Source: Oscillospiraceae bacterium
GTDB taxonomy: Bacteria; Bacillota; Clostridia; Oscillospirales; Acutalibacteraceae
Assembly: GCA_031273775.1 (NCBI GenBank)
Contig: JAISRF010000080.1
Span: 1 to 9,864, forward strand
Reading direction: 5' to 3'
Length of the DNA: 9,864 nt
Part shown: one piece after another, positions 1 through 5,626 of the stretch
How the letters are laid out: each line of letters starts with the position of its first letter
Numbering within the stretch: position 1 is the stretch's first letter
Position numbers and translations under genes: made by a program
Notes under the pieces: generated by a model
The model's database searches: none
What the model saw: the letters and a program-made list of their open reading frames with translations, nothing else
What the model was told of the DNA's origin: nothing

Positions 1-1146
1 AAAGCCGGACAGCCGCTGGAAATAAAGTACATATTGGATTTGCGCGACTTTCCCGACAGTCTCTGGGCCGACAAGTTTATTAAAGATTTTTCCCTGATCG
101 AAAACGACCAGGAAATCGGCGTTGTGGTCGAGGTGATGGGCGGAGTGAACCCGGCGTTTGATTATGTGCGCCGTTGCCTGGAAAAAGGCAAGAGTGTGGT
201 CACTTCAAATAAAGAGCTGGTGTCTCAAAAAGGTTATGAACTGCTTACAACCGCGCGGAAACATAACGTCAATTTTTTGTTCGAGGCGAGCGTAGGCGGA
301 GGAATTCCCGTCATCCGACCGATTGCGCAGTGTCTCGCCGCCAATCAGATTGACGAAATCGCCGGGATTTTAAACGGCACCACCAATTTTATCCTGACCA
401 AAATGCTCCGCGAGCATATGGATTTTGCCGAGGCGTTAAATCTGGCACAGTCGCTGGGTTACGCCGAACGAAACCCCGATGCCGACATTTTGGGCTTTGA
501 CACCTGCCGTAAAATCTGCATCTTGGCCTCTTTGGCGTTCGGGCGGCATGTCTACCCCTGTTGGGTGCGCACCGAAGGGATTGACCAGGTTACGCTTGCG
601 GATTTGGAATACGCGGCGGGGCTTGGCGGCGCGGTAAAGCTGATCGGGCGGGCGCGCCGTTTGCCGGACGGCAAGCTTTCGGTCACCACACAGCCGGAAA
701 TCATCAACCGTGAAAACCAGCTGTCCAACGTAGAAGACGTGTTCAACGCCATTTTAGTGAGCGGCGATGCCATTGGAGAAGTTATGTTTTACGGGCGCGG
801 CGCGGGCAAATTGCCCACGGCAAGCGCGGTGATAGCCGATATAATTGACTGCGCGAAGCACGTAGACAAACGCAAAATGCAGGATTGGGAAAACGGTGTT
901 CCCGGCATGGTCGCGGATTATTCGGACGATGAAGGCGAATTTTACATGCGACTTGAGACGCCGGACACCTCCGGCGCTTACACAGTTTTGGAATCGACGT
1001 TTGATGATTTGCGTATAATAAACCGAAAAGAAAAAACAAGAAATGAGCTTGCGGTGGTCGCCGGGTCAATCAGCAGACGGGAACTTGAAAATCGACTGGA
1101 TAAAATCGGCGCAATTGAGCCGAAACTAACCATGAGAATCCACTAA
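1..1146 (+). CDS. hom: Homoserine dehydrogenase, 5'-partial
   Basis: Catalyses NAD(P)H-dependent reduction of aspartate semialdehyde to homoserine, the branch towards threonine and methionine; cytosolic. The frame is open from base 1 (381 codons visible), so the real start and the N-terminal GxGxxG dinucleotide-binding loop lie left of the window, probably about 30 residues away by family length; the in-frame TTG at 34 is not a credible start. Visible signatures are TSNKEL (from nt 202, the family's TxNK element), NGTTNFILTKM (from nt 373) and GYAERNPDADILGFDTCRK (from nt 457), whose final lysine (nt 511) matches the conserved catalytic lysine. The C-terminal tail from about nt 946 (FYMRLETPDTSGAY) resembles the start of an ACT regulatory domain but is short, about 68 residues, and the usual glycine-rich turn is weak. 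The stop is 14 bases before aspartate kinase, implying one operon. The family call is secure; NADH/NADPH preference cannot be read. Confidence 0.95.
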   Translation, partial: KAGQPLEIKYILDLRDFPDSLWADKFIKDFSLIENDQEIGVVVEVMGGVNPAFDYVRRCLEKGKSVVTSNKELVSQKGYELLTTARKHNVNFLFEASVGGGIPVIRPIAQCLAANQIDEIAGILNGTTNFILTKMLREHMDFAEALNLAQSLGYAERNPDADILGFDTCRKICILASLAFGRHVYPCWVRTEGIDQVTLADLEYAAGLGGAVKLIGRARRLPDGKLSVTTQPEIINRENQLSNVEDVFNAILVSGDAIGEVMFYGRGAGKLPTASAVIADIIDCAKHVDKRKMQDWENGVPGMVADYSDDEGEFYMRLETPDTSGAYTVLESTFDDLRIINRKEKTRNELAVVAGSISRRELENRLDKIGAIEPKLTMRIH

Positions 1147-1160
1147 ACAAGAGGTGCCAA

Positions 1161-2366
1161 ATGTCTTTAATTGTGCAAAAATTCGGTGGTTCCTCAGTGC
1201 GGGACGCCGGGCGCGTAATGAACGTTGCGGGAATTATAACCGACACATGGAAAGCGGGAAACCGGGTGGTGGCCGTGGTTTCAGCCCAAGGGGACACCAC
1301 CGATGATCTGATTGAGAAAGCACGCGAAATAAACCCCAACCCTTCCAGGCGCGAAAACGACATGCTGCTTTCCGCCGGAGAACAGATTTCCGTGGCGCTG
1401 CTTGCCATGGCGGTGGAAAAATTGGGGTGCCCGGCCGTTTCACTTTTGGGCTGGCAGGCAGGCTTTAAAACTAACTCCACCTACGGCAACGCGCGGATTA
1501 AAACAATTGAAACCGACCGTTTACAGGCAGAGCTTGAAAAAAATAACATCGTCATTGTGGCGGGCTTCCAGGGAGTCAATAAATTCGACGATGTGACCAC
1601 GCTTGGCCGGGGCGGATCGGACACCAGCGCGGTGGCTCTGGCGGCAGCGCTCTCCGCTAAAAGCTGTCAGATTTTCACCGATGTGGACGGAGTCTACACC
1701 GGCGACCCGCGGATTGTGAAAAATGCCGTCAAGTTGCCGGAAATATCCTACGATGAAATGTTGGAGCTTGCCACCTTAGGCGCGCAGGTTTTGCACAACC
1801 GGTCGGTGGAAATGGCAAAAAAATACAACGTGAACCTTGAAGTACTTTCAAGCCTTCAACGGATCCCGGGAACAAAGGTAAAGGAGAATGCGGGCGTGGA
1901 AAAAATGTTGATTAGAGGCGCAACGCGCGACAACGATGTGGCGCGGATTTCAATTGTGGGAGTACGTGACATCCCCGGTGTGGCGTTCAGGATTTTCTCG
2001 CGGTTAGCGGCAAAAAAAATTAATGTGGACATCATTTTACAGTCTGTGGGGCGCGATGGCACCAAAGACATTTCTTTCACGGTAGCGCGCGATCACGCGG
2101 CGGAGGCCGTTGCGGAACTGAACACCCTGAAAGAACAGTTAGGCGCGACGGAGATTATCTGCGATGAAAACGTAAGCAAGGTGTCCATTGTGGGCGCGGG
2201 CATGGAAACCCACCCCGGCGTGGCGAGCAAAATGTTCGAGGCGCTGTTTGACGCGGGCATCAACATTCAGATGATTTCCACCAGCGAAATCAAAATTTCT
2301 GTGCTGATTGATATCAAGGATTCCGAATCGGCTCTCAAAGCCGTGCATGACGCGTTTATTGATTAG
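1161..2366 (+). CDS. lysC: Aspartate kinase, monofunctional, with two ACT domains
   Basis: Phosphorylates aspartate to 4-aspartyl phosphate, the first step to lysine, threonine, methionine and diaminopimelate; cytosolic. The 401 residues match the usual length of the monofunctional Bacillus-type enzyme. Kinase-domain motifs: KFGGSS (7-12) near the N-terminus, RGGSDT (150-155), and DVDGVYTGDPR (174-184). Two ACT domains follow, roughly 262-325 (ISIVGVRDIPGVAFRIF) and 341-401 (VSIVGAGMETHPGVASKMF); in this family they bind the feedback amino acid, but whether lysine, threonine or both inhibit cannot be told from sequence. The ATG is preceded by GAGGTG at 1151-1156, and the upstream homoserine dehydrogenase ends only 14 bases earlier, so the two are probably cotranscribed. 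A second Shine-Dalgarno plus GTG inside the gene could give a separate C-terminal subunit (own entry). No obvious intrinsic terminator follows the stop. Confidence 0.97.
   Translation: MSLIVQKFGGSSVRDAGRVMNVAGIITDTWKAGNRVVAVVSAQGDTTDDLIEKAREINPNPSRRENDMLLSAGEQISVALLAMAVEKLGCPAVSLLGWQAGFKTNSTYGNARIKTIETDRLQAELEKNNIVIVAGFQGVNKFDDVTTLGRGGSDTSAVALAAALSAKSCQIFTDVDGVYTGDPRIVKNAVKLPEISYDEMLELATLGAQVLHNRSVEMAKKYNVNLEVLSSLQRIPGTKVKENAGVEKMLIRGATRDNDVARISIVGVRDIPGVAFRIFSRLAAKKINVDIILQSVGRDGTKDISFTVARDHAAEAVAELNTLKEQLGATEIICDENVSKVSIVGAGMETHPGVASKMFEALFDAGINIQMISTSEIKISVLIDIKDSESALKAVHDAFID
1881..1898 (+). promoter_or_regulatory. Possible internal ribosome binding site and GTG start for aspartate kinase beta subunit
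   Basis: AAGGAG at 1881-1886 lies 9 bases before an in-frame GTG at 1896-1898, which is codon 246 of aspartate kinase. Translation from it would yield a 156-residue protein containing only the two ACT domains. In Bacillus subtilis aspartokinase II a regulatory beta subunit is made this way from an in-frame start within lysC at essentially the same relative position, so the match in place and in signal strength is meaningful. The product has not been demonstrated here; the purine-rich run could simply encode Lys-Glu. Confidence 0.55.
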
Positions 2367-2409
2367 CAGGTATCCAGCCTTTGACCAAAACTGAAATATT
2401 AGAATTTTT

Positions 2410-2438
2410 TTGACAAATCCGCAATCACACCTCATAAC
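2410..2438 (+). promoter_or_regulatory. Candidate sigma-A-type promoter for trpB2
   Basis: A perfect TTGACA -35 at 2410-2415 is followed after 17 bases by CATAAC at 2433-2438, four of six matches to the -10 consensus. It lies in the 128-base gap between aspartate kinase and trpB2 and would start transcription near 2445. The -10 is mediocre, so trpB2 could also be read through from the upstream operon. Confidence 0.4.
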
Positions 2439-2441
2439 AAA

Positions 2442-2464
2442 AGGCGGCGATAAAATCACCGCCT
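2442..2464 (+). other. Stem-loop upstream of trpB2
   Basis: AGGCGG (2442-2447) pairs with CCGCCT (2459-2464); after one C-A mismatch three further pairs (GAT with ATC) close an AAA loop. On the plus strand it is followed by GAATTAAAA, so it is not a normal intrinsic terminator for lysC. Read on the minus strand the stem is followed by TTTTG, so it could act as a weak terminator of antisense transcription arriving from the convergent oxidoreductase gene. It ends 16 bases before the trpB2 Shine-Dalgarno (GGAGGA, 2481-2486), so a role in the mRNA leader is also possible. Confidence 0.4.
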
Positions 2465-2494
2465 GAATTAAAACGATGCTGGAGGAAAAACAAA

Positions 2495-3868
2495 ATGCCG
2501 GAAATCCCTTACAGAATATATCTTTCAGAAGATGAAATCCCCAAACAGTGGTACAACATGGCGGCGGACATGAAGGACAAGCCCGCCCCGCTTTTAAACC
2601 CCGGAACCGGTCTGGCCATGACCGCCGAAGAGCTTTCCCCAATCTTTTGTGAGGAGCTCAGCCGGCAGGAAGTCAATATCTCCGATGCCTTTATCGACAT
2701 TCCGGAGGGAATCCGTGAGTTTTACAAGGCGTTCCGCCCCTCTCCGCTTATTCGCGCGTACAATTTGGAGCGGGCGCTGGACACGCCCGCCAGGATTTAC
2801 TGCAAGTTCGAGGGCAACAACACCTCCGGCAGCCACAAGCTCAATTCCGCCGCGGCGCAGGTGTATTACGCAAAACAGCAGGGGATTACCTCCCTTTCCA
2901 CCGAAACCGGAGCAGGTCAGTGGGGTACCGCGCTTTCCATGGCCTGCGCCTTCTACGGTGTGGATTTAACCGTCTATATGGTGAAAGGCAGCGCTCGGCA
3001 AAAGCCCTACCGCAAAGCGGTGATGGAAAGCTTCGGGGCAACCGTAATCGCCAGCCCCTCCGACACCACCAATTCAGGCCGCGCCATTTTGGAGAAGTTC
3101 CCCGGCACCGACGGGAGCCTGGGCTGTGCCATTTCCGAAGCGGTGGAATACGCCGTTACGCATGAAAACTGCCGTTATGTGCTGGGGAGCGTGTTGAATC
3201 AGGTACTCTTACACCAGTCGGTCATCGGCATAGAGGCCAAAGCCGCCATGGATAAAATCGGCGAGTACCCGGATCTTGTTATCGGGTGCGCCGGCGGCGG
3301 TTCCAACTTGGGCGGGCTGATGAGCGTGTATATGCGCGAGAAGCTTCAGGGACGCAAAGCCCCACGGTTTATCGCCGTGGAACCCGCCTCCTGCCCCTCT
3401 TTAACCCGCGGCAAGTACGCATATGATTTTTGTGATACCGGCAAGACCACGCCGCTGGCCAAAATGTATACGCTGGGCTGTGAGTTTCAGCCGTCCCCCA
3501 ACCACGCCGGGGGACTCCGTTACCACGGCATGTCGCCCATTTTGAGCAAGCTGTACGCCGACGGGATTTTGGACGAGGCACGCGGCGTGGAGCAGACCAA
3601 GGTGTTCGATGCGGCCACGCTGTTTGCTCGCCAGGAAACCATCCTGCCCGCGCCGGAATCGGCACACGCCATCCGCGTCACCATTGACGAGGCACTCCGT
3701 TGCAAGGAAACCGGCGAGGCTAAGACCATCCTGTTCGGTCTGACCGGTACCGGTTATTTCGACATGCAGGCCTATATGGATTATACGTCCGGCAAAATGA
3801 CCGATTATATCCCGACGGACGAAGACCTGCAAAAAGGGTTTGACGGGTTGCCGCAAGTGGCTGGTTAG
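2495..3868 (+). CDS. trpB2: TrpB2-type tryptophan synthase beta chain (PLP-dependent)
   Basis: A fold-type II PLP enzyme of the TrpB2 branch, which condenses indole with serine or, in characterised Sulfolobus TrpB2a, O-phosphoserine, to give tryptophan; cytosolic. Its 457 residues are longer than classical TrpB (about 400), as expected for TrpB2. The PLP lysine is K115 in GSHKLNS (112-118). Other landmarks are TETGAGQWG (136-144, with W where classical TrpB has H), the phosphate-binding GCAGGGSNLGG (264-274), and HAGGLRYHGM (337-346), typical of TrpB2. ATG 2495 is set by GGAGGA at 2481-2486. No trpA, trpC or trpF is near; the left neighbours are aspartate-family genes. That fits TrpB2 as a stand-alone or salvage enzyme rather than half of a TrpAB complex, but the true substrate is inferred. 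The last 4 bases overlap the end of the convergent oxidoreductase. Confidence 0.93.
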   Translation: MPEIPYRIYLSEDEIPKQWYNMAADMKDKPAPLLNPGTGLAMTAEELSPIFCEELSRQEVNISDAFIDIPEGIREFYKAFRPSPLIRAYNLERALDTPARIYCKFEGNNTSGSHKLNSAAAQVYYAKQQGITSLSTETGAGQWGTALSMACAFYGVDLTVYMVKGSARQKPYRKAVMESFGATVIASPSDTTNSGRAILEKFPGTDGSLGCAISEAVEYAVTHENCRYVLGSVLNQVLLHQSVIGIEAKAAMDKIGEYPDLVIGCAGGGSNLGGLMSVYMREKLQGRKAPRFIAVEPASCPSLTRGKYAYDFCDTGKTTPLAKMYTLGCEFQPSPNHAGGLRYHGMSPILSKLYADGILDEARGVEQTKVFDAATLFARQETILPAPESAHAIRVTIDEALRCKETGEAKTILFGLTGTGYFDMQAYMDYTSGKMTDYIPTDEDLQKGFDGLPQVAG

Positions 3869-5187
3869 AGCCTTTCGGGCGCAGTCGCCGGAAGGTAGAC
3901 TCCGTTTTTCCGAAGCGTTTTCTGAAGCTCCGTTACATCCACACTCCGGACGTCTCCTTCACTGGCGGCGGCCAACGATGCGGCTGTTCCCGCCGCCTGG
4001 CCGGTGATGTAGCAGCCCGGCATCACCCGGACGGACGCTTGCATATAATGATCCGTGCTGATACACCGCCCCGCCGTGTACACATTGGAAAGCCCCTTTG
4101 GCGTGAGCGCGCGGTAAGGTATGCCATAACTGTCCCCCACTCCGTAATGGTAATCCTCCAAAAATTCTTGCCTGAATTTTTCAAAAGCCGCTTGATCCGG
4201 GGTGGCGGGATGGTTGTCTACGGAATAGCAATACCGACCGATTTCATCAGAAAATACTGCCCTCGCCTTAAAATCGGCGAGTTTCAGAACATAATCGCCG
4301 GTAATGCGCCGAGATGCGCGGACACCCAGTACCTCCGCGGTTGAAATGATCCGGGCGTTTTCAAAACCCCGTATGTATTTGTTGAAATAAATTTGATAGG
4401 CGGGCAGCAGACAGCGCTGCTCCGCCATTGCTTTCGTGACCGATGCTTCGTCGGTGCCGTCCACGCCGAAAGCATGACCCACGTTGCCGCCACCGCAGTT
4501 TGCCGCCACGCGCCGCACTCCGGGCAAATTCCGGTCGCAAACCGGCAGTACCCCTTCGGCAAACGCCTGTTCCACAAAACTTTGATGCGGCGGCGCGTCC
4601 ATGGTGTTTTCCCAGTCAATCCCCGTCCAAAGGGAACACAGCGTGGCCGGCATGATTGCCCCGTTTTCGTCCCCTACGGCAAAATCCGCGCCGGCCATGG
4701 CGCAAATATCCCCGTCGCCGGTGCAGTCGATAACCATCTTGGCTTTCACGGCATAAATTCCGCTTTTGCAGGATAAAATAACGTAATCAATTTTTCCGTC
4801 GCGCGCTTTTACATCAATAATTTGTGAAGCGAACCGGAAATCCGCGCCGGAATCGGCCATTATATCGTCATATGCGCGCTTGAGCGCCTCTTTGTTGATT
4901 TTCATATACTCATGGCTTTTATCGCTGTAAGCGTACGCCTTATCCATGATCTCCTTACCCAAACCGGCACAAAGGAGATTCACCCCATCGGACACCGGCA
5001 TAAACTCAGGCACCATACCTATCGTGCCCATTCCTCCAACACTGCAAGTGCTTTCCGCCAAAAATACCGATGCGCCTTCCCGGGCTGCCGCGACCGCCGC
5101 CGCCACACCCGCGGGACCGCCGCCGCCCACAAACACATCCACTTCGCGCCTGATTTCAATTTCCCTGCCGTAGTTTATGACCGCCAT
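3865..5187 (-). CDS. FAD-dependent oxidoreductase, FAD_oxidored family
   Basis: A 440-residue flavoprotein with the FAD_oxidored (PF12831-like) layout. The N-terminal Rossmann loop is VFVGGGGPAG (18-27), with the ribose-binding acid E45 at the end of strand 2 (VFLAE). STCSVGGMGT (46-55) follows, then DCTGDGD (154-160), LGVRASRR (287-294) and the C-terminal FAD motif AGRCIS (372-377) with RVMPGCYITGQAAG (387-400). No signal peptide or membrane segment is seen, so it should be cytosolic. The substrate cannot be deduced; relatives are often annotated only as FAD-dependent oxidoreductase. I start it at ATG 5187, which has GGGGTG at 5194-5199 upstream; an in-frame TTG at 5205 would add six residues (first residues MSGVQT) but has no Shine-Dalgarno. 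It is convergent with trpB2, and the stop codons overlap (3865-3868). It appears to be a single-gene unit driven by the promoter at 5316-5344. Confidence 0.9.
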   Translation of the reverse strand: MAVINYGREIEIRREVDVFVGGGGPAGVAAAVAAAREGASVFLAESTCSVGGMGTIGMVPEFMPVSDGVNLLCAGLGKEIMDKAYAYSDKSHEYMKINKEALKRAYDDIMADSGADFRFASQIIDVKARDGKIDYVILSCKSGIYAVKAKMVIDCTGDGDICAMAGADFAVGDENGAIMPATLCSLWTGIDWENTMDAPPHQSFVEQAFAEGVLPVCDRNLPGVRRVAANCGGGNVGHAFGVDGTDEASVTKAMAEQRCLLPAYQIYFNKYIRGFENARIISTAEVLGVRASRRITGDYVLKLADFKARAVFSDEIGRYCYSVDNHPATPDQAAFEKFRQEFLEDYHYGVGDSYGIPYRALTPKGLSNVYTAGRCISTDHYMQASVRVMPGCYITGQAAGTAASLAAASEGDVRSVDVTELQKTLRKNGVYLPATAPERL

Positions 5188-5199
5188 TGTCTGCACCCC
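5188..5199 (-). promoter_or_regulatory. Ribosome binding site deciding the oxidoreductase start
   Basis: On the minus strand GGGGTG (5194-5199) sits 6 bases before ATG 5187. The alternative in-frame TTG at 5205 is preceded by AT-rich sequence (TTATTTATAATCA) with no purine-rich Shine-Dalgarno. This favours the shorter 440-residue protein. Confidence 0.6.
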
Positions 5200-5207
5200 G
5201 CTCAATG

Positions 5208-5235
5208 ATTATAAATAAGGCGCAGTACGTGTATA
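5208..5235 (-). promoter_or_regulatory. Possible proximal promoter of the oxidoreductase gene
   Basis: A perfect TATAAT lies on the minus strand at 5208-5213, with TATACA (four of six -35 matches) at 5230-5235 and a 16-base spacer. Transcription would begin near 5201, leaving a leader of about 14 bases and making the TTG at 5205 unusable. The -35 is weak and overlaps a hairpin, so this ranks below the distal promoter at 5316-5344. Confidence 0.3.
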
Positions 5236-5243
5236 CGCGCCTT
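5217..5243 (-). other. Stem-loop in the oxidoreductase leader
   Basis: AAGGCGC and GCGCCTT form a 7-bp stem (5217-5223 with 5237-5243), and a GTA/TAC pairing can extend it past a one-base bulge. On the minus strand it is followed by ATTTATAAT, too poor in T for a firm terminator call. It lies about 30 bases before ATG 5187, inside the leader expected from the distal promoter, so it may be an attenuator or a stability element. Confidence 0.35.
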
Positions 5244-5315
5244 GTAGCCTTTGCCCGCAACCAACCCGTCCTGAATCATGCGCCTCTGTAAAATCGGGTT
5301 TTGGCGGATACCCAT

Positions 5316-5344
5316 ATCATACCACAGACGCTAGGATTTTTCAA
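5316..5344 (-). promoter_or_regulatory. Sigma-A-type promoter with extended -10 for the oxidoreductase
   Basis: On the minus strand TTGAAA (5339-5344) is followed after exactly 17 bases by TATGAT (5316-5321), and the bases before the -10 are TGG, giving the extended TGn motif. Five of six matches at each hexamer plus correct spacing make this the best promoter in the window. Transcription should start near 5309, giving a leader of about 120 bases before ATG 5187. Confidence 0.6.
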
Positions 5345-5505
5345 GCGGTTGGCGCTTTGCCTGGACGCCCTCCGAATGACCATAATGACGGTCAACATAT
5401 AGGCCGTGTCGCTCAGCGCAAATCCGGGATGATTTTACCCCGGCAAGGAACATCCTACATGAATGATTCCGGGAATTTCAGGGAAAGATAAGATTCAGTT
5501 GACGG
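5345..5505. other. Intergenic stretch without a recognisable gene
   Basis: Both strands hold only short open frames without Shine-Dalgarno support or recognisable protein. Small inverted repeats occur, such as TGACC and GGTCA separated by 8 bases (near 5378-5395), and CCGGG/CCCGG in the stretch around 5426-5446. A TTGACG at 5499-5504 resembles a plus-strand -35, but nothing like a -10 lies 16-18 bases downstream. The stretch separates two divergent genes and presumably carries regulatory sequence. Confidence 0.5.
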
Positions 5506-5531
5506 TAACTAAAGCGCTCTGCGGAGCGCAA

Positions 5532-5552
5532 TTGAGAGTTAAGAGTTGAGAA
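5532..5552 (+). repeat. Three tandem 7-base units
   Basis: TTGAGAG, TTAAGAG and TTGAGAA follow one another without gaps at 5532-5538, 5539-5545 and 5546-5552, and a further TT starts a fourth unit. Heptad runs of this kind occur in intergenic repeats of various bacteria; whether this copy belongs to a dispersed family cannot be seen from one window. Confidence 0.6.
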
Positions 5553-5560
5553 TTATTGTT

Positions 5561-5587
5561 TTTTATTGGCGTTTTACGCCAATAAAA
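5561..5587 (+). repeat. Perfect 12-bp inverted repeat with 3-base loop
   Basis: The left arm 5561-5572 (TTTTATTGGCGT) pairs with the right arm 5576-5587 around a TTT loop. Neither strand has a T-run directly after the stem outside the arm itself, so it is not a standard intrinsic terminator. Its core, TTGGCG and CGCCAA separated by five bases, has the form of an operator for a dimeric repressor, and it coincides with the possible promoter of the glucan synthase gene. Confidence 0.6.
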
Positions 5588-5593
5588 TACTAT
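5566..5593 (+). promoter_or_regulatory. Possible promoter of the cyclic-glucan-synthase-like gene
   Basis: TTGGCG (5566-5571, four of six -35 matches) and TACTAT (5588-5593, five of six -10 matches) are 16 bases apart on the plus strand. Transcription would begin near 5600, about 27 bases before ATG 5627. The -35 lies inside the left arm of the 12-bp inverted repeat and the right arm fills the spacer, so a protein bound there would block polymerase. No better plus-strand promoter is seen nearby. Confidence 0.35.
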
Positions 5594-5626
5594 TAATGAT
5601 TTAGCTGTTAACTAAAGGATGGTTTC

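Larger units (their letters stand above)
5506..5617 (+). repeat. Putative small inserted element flanked by 9-base direct repeats
   Basis: TAACTAAAG occurs at 5506-5514 and again at 5609-5617. Between the copies are a perfect 6-bp GC hairpin with a 4-base loop (GCGCTC at 5514-5519, GAGCGC at 5524-5529), a run of 7-base tandem units, and a 12-bp inverted repeat. No coding sequence and no clear terminal inverted repeats are present. The direct repeats could be a target-site duplication: removing one copy and the interior would join TTGACGG directly to the ribosome binding site of the next gene. Coincidence in AT-rich sequence, or paired regulator sites, remain possible. Confidence 0.35.

Noticed and set aside
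2139..2642. Minus-strand open frame of 167 codons across the lysC end and trpB2 start
   Set aside because: It overlaps two well-supported genes and the promoter region between them, has low-complexity composition and matches nothing recognisable.
3401..3856. Minus-strand open frame of 151 codons opposite trpB2
   Set aside because: The plus strand encodes conserved TrpB2 motifs here, including HAGGLRYHGM; the antisense frame is a shadow.
3872..3909. Terminator for trpB2 just after its stop
   Set aside because: An imperfect stem with a bulge (3872-3894) is separated from the T5 run at 3905-3909 by about 10 bases, and the nearer alternative stem (CGGA/TCCG) has only 4 pairs. Too weak to call.
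5188..5205. TTG 5205 as start of the FAD oxidoreductase
   Set aside because: It has no Shine-Dalgarno, while ATG 5187 has GGGGTG at proper spacing; the extra six residues precede the conserved start of the fold by a wide margin.
5334..5475. Minus-strand frame of about 40 codons upstream of the oxidoreductase promoter
   Set aside because: It has no Shine-Dalgarno and no recognisable protein, and it ends in TAG at 5331-5333 within the promoter spacer. Short random frames are expected here.
5499..5527. Plus-strand promoter from TTGACG at 5499-5504
   Set aside because: At 16-18 bases downstream lies GC-rich hairpin sequence with no resemblance to TATAAT.
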